A DNA stretch of 64,000 bases from an uncultured Bacilli bacterium (lineage in GTDB: Bacteria > Bacillota_I > Bacilli_A > RF39 > UBA660), in the NCBI GenBank assembly GCA_934153945.1, contig CAKPFM010000003.1, forward strand, positions 1 to 64,000, given 5' to 3'. The number at the start of each line of letters is the position of its first letter. Within the stretch, counting starts at the first letter, position 1. Position numbers and translations under genes: made by a program. A model generated the notes under the pieces. The model did not search any database, was not told the origin of the DNA, and was given only the letters and a program-made list of their open reading frames with translations. This document shows, in pieces, positions 1-9,828 of the stretch.

Positions 1-853
<853 letters not shown>

Positions 854-1055
854 ATTTGTTTCCTAATTTGATTGAGATAAATTTTAATGTGATGCATACG
901 ACAGTTTTTTCCAATTTTACAATTGGGGCTCTTTACTATGCATCACTACCACATTATCAAGTTTTCAAAGAACTATTCTGAGAGAATAATCTCTCAAAAC
1001 TAAGCAAAATAAGTATTCAAAAGTTAGATACGATATAAGTTAATCTTTCTCCATA
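854..1055 (-). other. 16S-23S internal transcribed spacer without tRNA
   Basis: The spacer is about 200 bp. I see no tRNA-like cloverleaf or CCA end. It contains a boxA-like antitermination site (reverse complement TTCTTTGAAAAC, about 961-974) and a perfect GAGAGA/TCTCTC hairpin at 980-995 that could take part in RNase III processing. A second boxA-like site lies in the 16S leader. Confidence 0.8.
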
Positions 1056-2618
<1,563 letters not shown>

Positions 2619-2673
2619 ATAAATATTTTATTTAATTTAAGAATTGTTTTCCTAACTCTTGAATTGACTTTTT

Positions 2674-2693
2674 TGCTCAGTTTTCAAAGATCA
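2674..2693 (-). promoter_or_regulatory. boxA antitermination site in the rRNA leader
   Basis: On the minus strand the leader reads GATCTTTGAAAACTGAGC, a close match to the Bacillota rRNA boxA (TGATCTTTGAAAACT). It lies between promoter P1 and the 16S gene and is echoed by a second boxA-like motif in the spacer, as expected for NusB/NusE-dependent antitermination. Confidence 0.7.
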
Positions 2694-2719
2694 TTCTTGC
2701 TTTTTTTGAAAGCAATATT

Positions 2720-2748
2720 AATATACCAAATATTAAGTTCTAAGTCAA
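2720..2748 (-). promoter_or_regulatory. rRNA promoter P1 (16S-proximal)
   Basis: Minus-strand -35 TTGACT (2743-2748), 17-bp spacer, -10 TATATT (2720-2725). The copy downstream of the -10 reads AATATTGCTTTC. It is the first of three near-identical promoter units upstream of the 16S gene. Confidence 0.85.
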
Positions 2749-2831
2749 TACTTAATTTTAAATTTTTTAATTTTTTTTAAGTTTCGACATTTTTTGATAT
2801 TTGGAATAACCTTTCTCTCGAAAGCACAACT

Positions 2832-2860
2832 AATATATCAAATATAAAGTTCTAAGTCAA
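2832..2860 (-). promoter_or_regulatory. rRNA promoter P2
   Basis: Minus-strand -35 TTGACT (2855-2860), 17-bp spacer, -10 TATATT (2832-2837), followed by AGTTGTGCTTTC. It shares most of its sequence with P1 and P3, about 112 bp from each. Confidence 0.88.
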
Positions 2861-2945
2861 TACTAAATTTGAAATTTTTTTAACTTTTTTTATTTGCTAA
2901 CTTTATAAGTGTCATATTTTGTCGCTTTTTCTTGAAAGCACAACT

Positions 2946-2974
2946 AATATATCAAATTGATATAATTAAGTCAA
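2946..2974 (-). promoter_or_regulatory. rRNA promoter P3 (distal)
   Basis: Minus-strand -35 TTGACT (2969-2974), 17-bp spacer, -10 TATATT (2946-2951), followed by AGTTGTGCTTTC identical to P2. The 2619-3054 interval holds these three promoters and boxA and no gene. Confidence 0.88.
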
Positions 2975-3054
2975 TACTTTTTTTATAAAAAATGATTTTT
3001 TTTCATTTCTAATTAATAATATTCAGTTACACTATATTTATTACTAAATTTTAT

Positions 3055-3585
3055 TTATTTTTTTGCTTGAAGATATTCTTCATAATATTTCATATTTAAT
3101 TCTGTAGTAAATAATTTTGAACCCTTTTCATACATATTTATAAGTTCATCTAATCCATTTTTTATAGCTTTATCTAAATCATCTGAATAGTTCATTATTT
3201 TTTTATGATATTTATATTCCATTCTATCTAATATTTTATATTCACCACTAGGATATATTCTTAAGTCTAAATCATAATCAATATATTTTACTGTTCCTTC
3301 TTCTATTATAAATGGTGTAGCTATATTACAATAATATGATATGCCATCTTTTTTTAATTGTGCTATTATATTGAACCATTTGTTTTTAAAAAAATACATT
3401 ACTGCAGGTTCACCAGTTTTTCTTGTTCTTCCATCAGCTTCTATTACTAAAGCTTTATTATTACCAAATACTATATAGTCTTTTTGTACATCTAGAACTA
3501 CGGCTTCACTCCAAGAACGGTGTATTTTACCATTATGTTTATAACATTGTATTTGATAATTATCTCCTATACACATTTTATTCAT
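3055..3585 (-). CDS. DUF402 nucleoside tri/diphosphate phosphatase (YgaC/Ntdp family)
   Basis: This soluble protein of 176 residues matches the DUF402 family of Bacillota (B. subtilis YgaC, S. aureus Ntdp). Characterised members hydrolyse nucleoside tri- and diphosphates with a metal ion. Family landmarks are visible: the opening QIQCYKHNGKIHRSW, the central WFNIIAQ and SYYCN segments, and the metal-binding YIDYDLDLRIYP stretch. I start at the third in-frame Met because the SD CGAGGG sits 6-7 nt upstream of it and almost abuts the first Met. It is a single-gene unit with its own promoter right after the ctpB terminator. Family membership is secure; the exact substrate is not readable here. 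Confidence 0.88.
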   Translation of the reverse strand: MNKMCIGDNYQIQCYKHNGKIHRSWSEAVVLDVQKDYIVFGNNKALVIEADGRTRKTGEPAVMYFFKNKWFNIIAQLKKDGISYYCNIATPFIIEEGTVKYIDYDLDLRIYPSGEYKILDRMEYKYHKKIMNYSDDLDKAIKNGLDELINMYEKGSKLFTTELNMKYYEEYLQAKK

Positions 3586-3602
3586 AATCATCCCTCGAAA
3601 AC

Positions 3603-3631
3603 ATTATAACGCAATTTTATTATAACGTCAA
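3603..3631 (-). promoter_or_regulatory. promoter of the DUF402 gene
   Basis: Minus-strand -35 TTGACG (3626-3631), 17-bp spacer, -10 TATAAT (3603-3608). The -35 directly follows the U-tract of the preceding terminator, so termination and initiation are packed into about 50 bp. Confidence 0.8.
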
Positions 3632-3635
3632 AAAA

Positions 3636-3653
3636 AACTGATTTTATTCAGTT
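3636..3653 (-). terminator. intrinsic terminator of ctpB
   Basis: Stem AACTGA / TCAGTT with a 6-nt loop followed on the minus strand by eight U residues. The stem overlaps the last codons of the S41 protease gene. Confidence 0.65.
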
Positions 3654-4831
3654 CCTTTTTGTTTTAGATATTCTATTGCTTTTTGTAATTGATTGTCATT
3701 TTCATCTGTTGGATTTTGTCTATATTCTTCAGATAATTTTTCTTCTATATCAACACTTACTCCAGTTCCATTTATCCAATTACCTTTTGGAGTTAACCAT
3801 TTTTTAGTAGTTATCTTATATTGAATACCATCTTGAAGACTAATTAGTTCTTGTACTGTGCCTTTTCCATAACTATTTTCTCCAATAATAGTTGCTCCAT
3901 ATTCTTCTTTTAAAGCAGCACTTAATAATTCTGATGCAGAAGCACTTCCATTATTTTGTAAAACAGCTATTGGATATGTTTTAGTTGTGTTTCCTTTTGA
4001 ATAGTATTTAGTTACTTCTCCCTTATTTTCTATTTGATATATTATTTTAGATGAATCTAATAAGCAAGATAGCATGTCTACAACACTAGTTAAGTGTCCA
4101 CCTGTATTGCTTCTTACATCTATAATTAATGAATTAATTCCTTCTTTTTCTAGTTCTTCTATAGCGTTTTTGAATTGCGTAGATGTATTGCTTGCAAATA
4201 TAGATATATATACATATCCAATTTTTTGATTATCAATATTCTTGATTTCTGAATATACTGATTTTATTTCTATTGTTTCTCTTGTTAGTTCAAAAGTTTC
4301 TTCTTTATTATCTCTTTCAACTTTTATTATATATTTTTCTTTATTACTTTCTTTTATATAGTTAGTTAATTCAGTTGTCTTTTTACCTGTAAATTCAATT
4401 TCATCTATACTTATTATTTTATCAAGTACTTTCAATCCTGCCTTTTCTGCTGGTGAACCCTCGATAACATCTGATATGTATATATTGTATAATTGATCAT
4501 TTACTATTTCTATTCCTAATCCACTATAGCTTCCAGTTAGTTTTATATTAAAGTTATTACTCATATCATCAGTTATGGCAATTGAATAGTCATCTCCAAG
4601 TGAATTTACCATACCTTCGATAGCGCCTTTTATAAGTTTTGCTTTATCTACTTCCTCATAGTAATTATCTATTATATATTGATAGTTTTGTTCAAATTCT
4701 GTTAAATTTTCATCTATGGGTTGTTCTAAACTTTTTTTATCAATATTTATAGAATTACCTATTGCTAAACTTATAAGACATGTAACTATTAGTAAAAATA
4801 TTACTTCTTTACTGTTAAAATTTTTTTTCAT
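3644..4831 (-). CDS. ctpB: S41 carboxyl-terminal processing protease (CtpA/CtpB type)
   Basis: A 395-residue membrane-anchored serine protease of family S41. An N-terminal membrane segment (about 10-27) is followed by a PDZ domain (about 100-175, core GLGIEIV) and the S41 catalytic core. In the NGSASASE motif S298 is the likely nucleophile and K323 in YGKGTVQ its general base, 25 residues apart as in Prc/CtpA enzymes. Such enzymes trim C-termini of extracytoplasmic proteins; B. subtilis CtpB processes SpoIVFA during sporulation. A sporulation role here would fit the Spo0A, SpmAB and DacF genes in the window but is inference. It lies 8 bp downstream of a small membrane-protein gene and ends in a terminator. 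Confidence 0.92.
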   Translation of the reverse strand: MKKNFNSKEVIFLLIVTCLISLAIGNSINIDKKSLEQPIDENLTEFEQNYQYIIDNYYEEVDKAKLIKGAIEGMVNSLGDDYSIAITDDMSNNFNIKLTGSYSGLGIEIVNDQLYNIYISDVIEGSPAEKAGLKVLDKIISIDEIEFTGKKTTELTNYIKESNKEKYIIKVERDNKEETFELTRETIEIKSVYSEIKNIDNQKIGYVYISIFASNTSTQFKNAIEELEKEGINSLIIDVRSNTGGHLTSVVDMLSCLLDSSKIIYQIENKGEVTKYYSKGNTTKTYPIAVLQNNGSASASELLSAALKEEYGATIIGENSYGKGTVQELISLQDGIQYKITTKKWLTPKGNWINGTGVSVDIEEKLSEEYRQNPTDENDNQLQKAIEYLKQKGTE

Positions 4832-4839
4832 ATTTTCAC

Positions 4840-5292
4840 CTATCCTAATTTTTTCTGAATTTCTTCTGTTCCTTCTACATATTCAACAAGTTGTTTATTT
4901 TTGATTTTTATTAATGTTGATTTGCTAAATATAGGATATTTATTATCAAAGTTACTTTCTTCCCCTATATATTTACTATTAAATCCATTATTTAAATCTG
5001 ATATATATAATTTTATTTTATCTGTTTTAGCATTATATGTTGTTACTGTATTACTTAGAGTTAAATAATCACTATTAAATTCTACTAATACATAATATTC
5101 ATCTTCTTTTTGATCATATATGTTTCCTACTAATATTTCATCATATTGAATATCAACATTATCTGTTGATGTATCTGTTTCAGTTTTTTTATTTTTTGTT
5201 ATTATAACTGTTAATCCATAAAAAACAAATACTACTATTACTATTATTATTATCATTTTTATTAAACTTGCTAAATTATATTCTTCATTCAT
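4840..5292 (-). CDS. single-pass membrane protein of unknown function
   Basis: A 150-residue protein with a short cytoplasmic N-terminus, one transmembrane helix (about residues 10-30, rich in Ile and Val) and an extracytoplasmic domain of about 115 residues with a polar, Asp/Asn/Tyr-rich composition. I do not recognise a family. The gene ends 8 bp before the S41 protease start on the same strand, so the two are probably co-transcribed; the product could be a partner or substrate of that protease, but nothing in the sequence proves it. An AATCACCTTTCTTT stretch just upstream supplies its SD on the minus strand. Confidence 0.7.
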   Translation of the reverse strand: MNEEYNLASLIKMIIIIVIVVFVFYGLTVIITKNKKTETDTSTDNVDIQYDEILVGNIYDQKEDEYYVLVEFNSDYLTLSNTVTTYNAKTDKIKLYISDLNNGFNSKYIGEESNFDNKYPIFSKSTLIKIKNKQLVEYVEGTEEIQKKLG

Positions 5293-5362
5293 GTATAATC
5301 ACCTTTCTTTTATCAGATAATATTATTATAACATTTATCAAAGAAAAAAAATAGATATAAAT

Positions 5363-6349
5363 CTATTTTCCAACAGGAAGAACACTTATTGAGTTTACTA
5401 CTTCTAATAATTGTTTTTGATCTAGTACTTCTGAAACAGCATAATATTCAATTCCATTACTTATAAAACTTGCTGAGTTTGTTGTGATGCTTCCTATTGT
5501 ATCTAATAGGATTTCTGGATCTCCATATACCATAGTCATTTCATATTCATCAGTTACATCTACAGTTTGTTCAATTAAAGTAAATGGATTTTCACCAGCA
5601 AATGTTAATATTATACGTTCTCCATTGTCTAAATTAACAGTATCTTGACTTTTTAAATAAGTATTTTCTGGCATATACATTGGATATATTACGTCTTCAA
5701 TTTCTTTTATAGTTGTTTCTGTTTCTACATTTTTCATATTTTTATTTAAATCAAAATAGTCATCTTTATATGTAGCTGATAAATCTATTTTATCAAATTT
5801 CATTTTCATTTTTACTATATTATTGTTATTTAATATTTCTACTTCTGTTATATTAGCATTTTTATCAGTATATATATATTGTTTTACTAAATTATGATTA
5901 TTAGCATAGTTTACTCCTGTTGTTATCTTATATCCATTTTCTATTTCTTCTACAATTTTTTCTTCATCGTTTTTAATATCTTTTATTAATGTTTGTAATA
6001 GATATATTTGTGAATTATTGTATGGCCAATCACTTTGAAATTTAAAACTTTTGTTTAATGATGGTGTAAGTAAATATACTCCATCAGCGTTTTTTAGTAT
6101 AATTTGTTCATGATTATTTGTTTTATTTATTAAATCCACCTTAAAATTGTCTTCTTTTTTATATGAAACTTCTACATCATATAAATAACTATCTTCATTA
6201 TTTATTATTTCCAATTCTCCTTTTATATAATAACTATTTATGCCATCTACTTTTTTTGATAATTCTTTTACTACATCACTCTTTCCTTTGTTAAAGCATC
6301 CTGTCATAAAGAATACTGTCAAAAATAGGATTATTAATTTTTTTTTCAC
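5363..6349 (-). CDS. LolA/GerS-like lipoprotein
   Basis: A 328-residue lipoprotein: the signal peptide ends in the lipobox MTGC with lipidated Cys18. The mature part alternates beta-strand-like segments and resembles the 'outer membrane lipoprotein carrier-like' (LolA-fold) proteins of monoderm Bacillota, a group that includes YdcC- and GerS-type sporulation lipoproteins. The C-terminal third (about 215-328, with IYPMYMPENTYL) resembles DUF4367-type domains. In a monoderm it would sit on the outer leaflet of the membrane. The call rests on fold-level similarity seen by eye; a sporulation or germination role is plausible from the neighbourhood but unproven. Confidence 0.6.
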   Translation of the reverse strand: MKKKLIILFLTVFFMTGCFNKGKSDVVKELSKKVDGINSYYIKGELEIINNEDSYLYDVEVSYKKEDNFKVDLINKTNNHEQIILKNADGVYLLTPSLNKSFKFQSDWPYNNSQIYLLQTLIKDIKNDEEKIVEEIENGYKITTGVNYANNHNLVKQYIYTDKNANITEVEILNNNNIVKMKMKFDKIDLSATYKDDYFDLNKNMKNVETETTIKEIEDVIYPMYMPENTYLKSQDTVNLDNGERIILTFAGENPFTLIEQTVDVTDEYEMTMVYGDPEILLDTIGSITTNSASFISNGIEYYAVSEVLDQKQLLEVVNSISVLPVGK

Positions 6350-6452
6350 TTTCTCACCTCATATATATTTCACTTAATTATACGGTTTTTTTATTGCTTT
6401 ATGAATAATTTTTATCTTTTTGTTTATCTTATTAATAGAGAAAGGAGTATTT

Positions 6453-6650
6453 ATGGAAACATTACAAAAAGTGGCACTAGTATTTACTATTATTGGTGGT
6501 ATTATTTGGGGAATTATTGGTTTATTCAATTTTAATCCTTTAGAAGCATTATTTAGTAATATGCTTATTATACCTAGAATTATTTATATTATTGTTGGTA
6601 TATGTGCTTTAATTAATATTGGTATTTTATTTAATGATATAGAAAAATAA
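6453..6650 (+). CDS. DUF378 family small membrane protein (YuzA-like)
   Basis: A 65-residue protein with two hydrophobic helices separated by a short loop. The motif IIGGIIWGIIGLFNFN is the signature of DUF378 (YuzA) proteins, which have no established function. I start at the Met preceded by AAAGGAG (6441-6447), not at the longer upstream in-frame Met at 6420, because only the former has an SD at proper spacing. It is transcribed alone, convergent with cdaR, and a bidirectional-looking hairpin covers its stop codon. Confidence 0.82.
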   Translation: METLQKVALVFTIIGGIIWGIIGLFNFNPLEALFSNMLIIPRIIYIIVGICALINIGILFNDIEK

Positions 6651-6677
6651 CTTTACATTATGTAAAGTTATTTTTTT
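6646..6677 (+). terminator. intrinsic terminator between DUF378 gene and cdaR
   Basis: A near-perfect hairpin AATAACTTTA / TAAAGTTATT with a short loop, followed by TTTTTTT on the plus strand. It overlaps the stop codons of both convergent genes, so it may act in both directions. Confidence 0.75.
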
Positions 6678-8023
6678 GCTATTCTAATTTTTACCTTTTT
6701 CATTTTTGAAGTATATGTTACTCTTGAGTCAGCACCTTCAGCTATTACATCTACTTCATGTTCTCCTTCAGTTAATCCAGATAAATCAATGTATGCATTA
6801 ATGTCTGTTGATTTTATTTCATCTATTACATTTTTTACACCTTTAACATTTACTGTTACACTAGCATTTGATTCATCTGCTATTACTTTATAATTTTCTC
6901 TATCTAAGTTTTTAGTTGTTATAACTACATCAGATATATCTTTTGAAGATATTTCTCCTAAACTTACATTTACAGTTAAATTATTTACTGATAATGAACT
7001 TATTCCAACAGGTTTACTTAGTTCTACTTTATATTCTTTATTTTCTTTTAATCCTGTTACATCGATTTCAACTGGTATAGATGTAAGGCTATTTAATACG
7101 GCTTCATCACCATAAGCTGTTACTTTTGTTTCACTTGCATTCATTGAGCTAATTGCTAATCCAAATGACACTTCACCTTTTGGTATAACTTTAATAGCTA
7201 ATTCTTTACTTGGAGATGTAATTTCTAATTCTACATCTATTTTTTGTGGAACTATTTCAACATCTACCACATTACCTGATTCATCATAAGCAACTAGTGG
7301 TACATCTTTTATTGTTGTCGTTCCTACTGTTTGTGTTATTATATCATTTATATTTACTAATGCTTTTACAATAGCAACTTTTTCCAATACTTTTTCTGAA
7401 CCTTTAATAACAACTTTGTCAGTATCATATTTAATATCTTTAATTGTTAATGTTGGATCTAGTTTATCTTTATTTATTAAATCTACAGATAAAGTTCTTG
7501 TTTCAGATACTTTTGGCGATATTATAACAGTTGCTACACTTGGATTTACCATATATTCTATATTACCAGCATTTTGTGAATATGTAATATTTACCTTATG
7601 AGTTCCAGGTTTTAATCCACTTAAATCTACTGTTACTTTTTGTGAAGAAGATTGTTTAGCTATATACAAATCTGTTTTACTTCCTATTAAAGTAATATCA
7701 ACAGTACTTGGTAATCCTTCTATTACATATGCTTCTTCATTATATATAACATCAACTTTTTGATTTTTTAATACTTCTGCTGTATTGTCATTAAAAACTA
7801 ATATTTTTTGATCTATTACTATAAATAGTAGTATAGATAAGAATAATGATATAAATAGTAGAGTATTTGTTTTTGTTAACCAATTTTCTATTCTACGACC
7901 TGATCTATCAAATCTTGATGTAATTAATACAATTAGTTTTGTAATTGGAACTATTATTTTTCTATCTATAATTTTAACAAGATTTTTGAAAAATATTTTA
8001 ATTGCTTTCATTGTTTTCTTCAT
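6668..8023 (-). CDS. cdaR: YbbR-domain protein, CdaA regulator
   Basis: A membrane-anchored protein of about 451 residues with one N-terminal transmembrane helix (around 55-75) and four successive YbbR-like repeats of roughly 85-90 residues filling the extracytoplasmic part, the architecture of CdaR. CdaR binds and modulates the diadenylate cyclase CdaA and is normally encoded right after it, as here. I start at the seventh residue of the longest ORF because AGGAGG inside the end of cdaA is correctly spaced from that ATG. The gene overlaps the 3' end of cdaA by 26 bp, suggesting translational coupling. glmM, the usual third gene, is absent here. Confidence 0.88.
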   Translation of the reverse strand: MKKTMKAIKIFFKNLVKIIDRKIIVPITKLIVLITSRFDRSGRRIENWLTKTNTLLFISLFLSILLFIVIDQKILVFNDNTAEVLKNQKVDVIYNEEAYVIEGLPSTVDITLIGSKTDLYIAKQSSSQKVTVDLSGLKPGTHKVNITYSQNAGNIEYMVNPSVATVIISPKVSETRTLSVDLINKDKLDPTLTIKDIKYDTDKVVIKGSEKVLEKVAIVKALVNINDIITQTVGTTTIKDVPLVAYDESGNVVDVEIVPQKIDVELEITSPSKELAIKVIPKGEVSFGLAISSMNASETKVTAYGDEAVLNSLTSIPVEIDVTGLKENKEYKVELSKPVGISSLSVNNLTVNVSLGEISSKDISDVVITTKNLDRENYKVIADESNASVTVNVKGVKNVIDEIKSTDINAYIDLSGLTEGEHEVDVIAEGADSRVTYTSKMKKVKIRIAKK

Positions 8024-8822
8024 TTGTTTCTTCCTCCTCATCTATTATGATAGATTTTTTAGGACGTAGTTCTTCTAATAAAGTCATTTTTACTTCATCT
8101 AGTGTTAAATTATAGTTTAATTCACCATTGATTGCTATTGATAGTCTACCTGTTTCTTCTGATACAACTAAAGCAATACAATCTCCTGTTTCTGAAATTC
8201 CTAATGCTGCTCTATGTCTTGTTCCTAATCTTTTACTTATTTTTAAATTATCACTTGTTGGAAATACTGCTCCAGCACTAGTTATTTTATCACCTTGAAT
8301 TATTACACCACCATCATGTAATGGATTATTTGGGAAAAATATTGATACTAACAAATCTGATGATATATCAGCATATATTTTTTTTGATCTTTCAATGTAA
8401 TCACTCAAACTATTATCTCTTTCAATTACCATTAAAGCTCCTATTCTTTCCTTTTTTAGAACTTCCATAGCATTTACTATTTCATATACAACCTTTTCTC
8501 TTTCATCTACTGTTAATACCTTATGTCTTCCAAGTAGTTGACTTCTTCCTAAGTATTCTAGTACATTTCTAATTTCTGGTTGAAATATTACGATTAGAGC
8601 AAGTGGTCCCCATGTTATTACATAATCAAGTAAATAACCAACTGTTACTAAGTCAAATATATCACTTATAATCTTTAATGCAACTAGTATTAGAATTCCT
8701 TTAAATATTAATACCATTTTTACATTTTTTCTTAAATTTTTTAATATATAATATAATACTAACCAAACTAGTAGTACATCTAATAATTTTGTAAATAGAC
8801 TAATTATACTATCAAATGTCAT
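7998..8822 (-). CDS. cdaA: membrane diadenylate cyclase
   Basis: A 274-residue protein with three N-terminal transmembrane helices (within about 1-85) and a DAC domain that condenses two ATP into cyclic di-AMP, controlling osmolyte, potassium and wall homeostasis. The RHR motif is intact (LGTRHRAALGIS) and the preceding substrate loop reads LHDGGVII where CdaA proteins usually have DGA. The C-terminus is acidic (EEEETNEENNES). It is the first gene of the cdaA-cdaR pair, downstream of spo0A on the same strand but separated from it by a terminator. Confidence 0.95.
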   Translation of the reverse strand: MTFDSIISLFTKLLDVLLVWLVLYYILKNLRKNVKMVLIFKGILILVALKIISDIFDLVTVGYLLDYVITWGPLALIVIFQPEIRNVLEYLGRSQLLGRHKVLTVDEREKVVYEIVNAMEVLKKERIGALMVIERDNSLSDYIERSKKIYADISSDLLVSIFFPNNPLHDGGVIIQGDKITSAGAVFPTSDNLKISKRLGTRHRAALGISETGDCIALVVSEETGRLSIAINGELNYNLTLDEVKMTLLEELRPKKSIIIDEEEETNEENNESN

Positions 8823-8913
8823 AAATTACCTCCATATTCTATGATTGATTATATCATATATAGTTAGTTTTTTAAATAGATTGAATTATTTTTTTATTTT
8901 GAAAATTAAAAAA

Positions 8914-8930
8914 GCATTATTTTATAATGC
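8914..8930 (-). terminator. intrinsic terminator of spo0A
   Basis: Stem GCATTAT / ATAATGC with a 3-nt loop, followed on the minus strand by a run of six U residues. It separates spo0A from the cdaA promoter region. Confidence 0.7.
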
Positions 8931-8932
8931 CT

Positions 8933-9697
8933 TTATACGCCAATTTTATTTCCTTCTAATTTTAATTTATCTGCTATTGTAACAATAAATTCTGAATTAG
9001 TTGGCTTTGCTTTATCTATATCAACGCTATGTCCAAATATTTCTTCCATCAAATAATAATTACCTCTATTCCAACTTACTTCAATTGCATGTCTTATTGC
9101 TCTTTCTACTCTAGATACAGTTGTATCAAATTTATTAGCTAATTCTGGATATAATTCTTTTGTTATACCACCTATTATTTCTGGTCTTTCATATATAATT
9201 CCTATTGCTTCTCTTATATATTGATAACCTTTTATATGTGAAGGTATTCCTAATTCATGCAATACTTTTGTAATTGATAATTGTAAATTACTATATGTAA
9301 AGTCGATATTTTTATTTTGAACACTTTTAGTTGCTACATCTTTTATTCTTTTTTCCACATCTTTTAGATCAAATGGTTTTAAAATAAAATAATTTACACC
9401 AAATTCTGAAACTTGTCTAATTACATCACTAGCATTATAACTAGTTTCTACTATGACATTTTTATTTATATTTTTTTCTCTCATTTGTTCTAATACATAG
9501 ATTCCATCTTTCTTTGGCATTATTAAATCCAATAATATTAAATCAATGTCATCTATATTTTCTTCTAATAAGGCTAAACCTTCTTCTCCATTGTAAGCCT
9601 CATATTTAATATTGATACTACTACCAGCAAAATACTCTTTTATCATATTGATTAATGCTGCATTGTCATCAATCATTAGTACCTTGATATTTTCCAT
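8933..9697 (-). CDS. spo0A: sporulation master regulator Spo0A
   Basis: A 254-residue response regulator. The receiver domain (1-120) has the acidic pair D10/D11, the phospho-acceptor D57 and the conserved Lys in ILKPF. The C-terminal domain (about 145-254) is unmistakably Spo0A: the recognition-helix region reads TVSRVERAIRHAIEVSWNRGN, nearly identical to the classical protein. Phosphorylated Spo0A switches on early sporulation genes by binding TGTCGAA-type boxes, and such a box lies 87 bp upstream of this gene. The gene stands alone with an SD of GGAAAGGA. Its presence, with spmAB, dacF and a cwlD-like gene, indicates an endospore-forming ancestor or a sporulating organism. Confidence 0.97.
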   Translation of the reverse strand: MENIKVLMIDDNAALINMIKEYFAGSSINIKYEAYNGEEGLALLEENIDDIDLILLDLIMPKKDGIYVLEQMREKNINKNVIVETSYNASDVIRQVSEFGVNYFILKPFDLKDVEKRIKDVATKSVQNKNIDFTYSNLQLSITKVLHELGIPSHIKGYQYIREAIGIIYERPEIIGGITKELYPELANKFDTTVSRVERAIRHAIEVSWNRGNYYLMEEIFGHSVDIDKAKPTNSEFIVTIADKLKLEGNKIGV

Positions 9698-9783
9698 ACT
9701 TTATTCCTTTCCTTCGTAGTACTGCTATGCTGTTATTATATCTCATTTTTGTAATAATTACTAGAGCACATATTGTAAAATTT

Positions 9784-9790
9784 TGTCGAA
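9784..9790 (+). promoter_or_regulatory. 0A box (putative Spo0A binding site)
   Basis: TGTCGAA, an exact match to the Spo0A box core, embedded in TTTTGTCGAA. It lies about 87 bp upstream of the spo0A start, in reverse orientation to the gene. A TATAAT-like -10 lies closer to the gene, so the box is placed for autoregulation. A 7-bp match can be chance in AT-rich DNA; location is the main support. Confidence 0.5.
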
Positions 9791-9828
9791 TATGAATTTT
9801 TTTCTTATATATAAAGAAAAAAACAATA

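Noticed and set aside
854..1055. tRNA genes (Ile/Ala) in the rRNA spacer
   Set aside because: I looked for anticodon-arm and T-arm patterns in both orientations and found none in the 200 bp.
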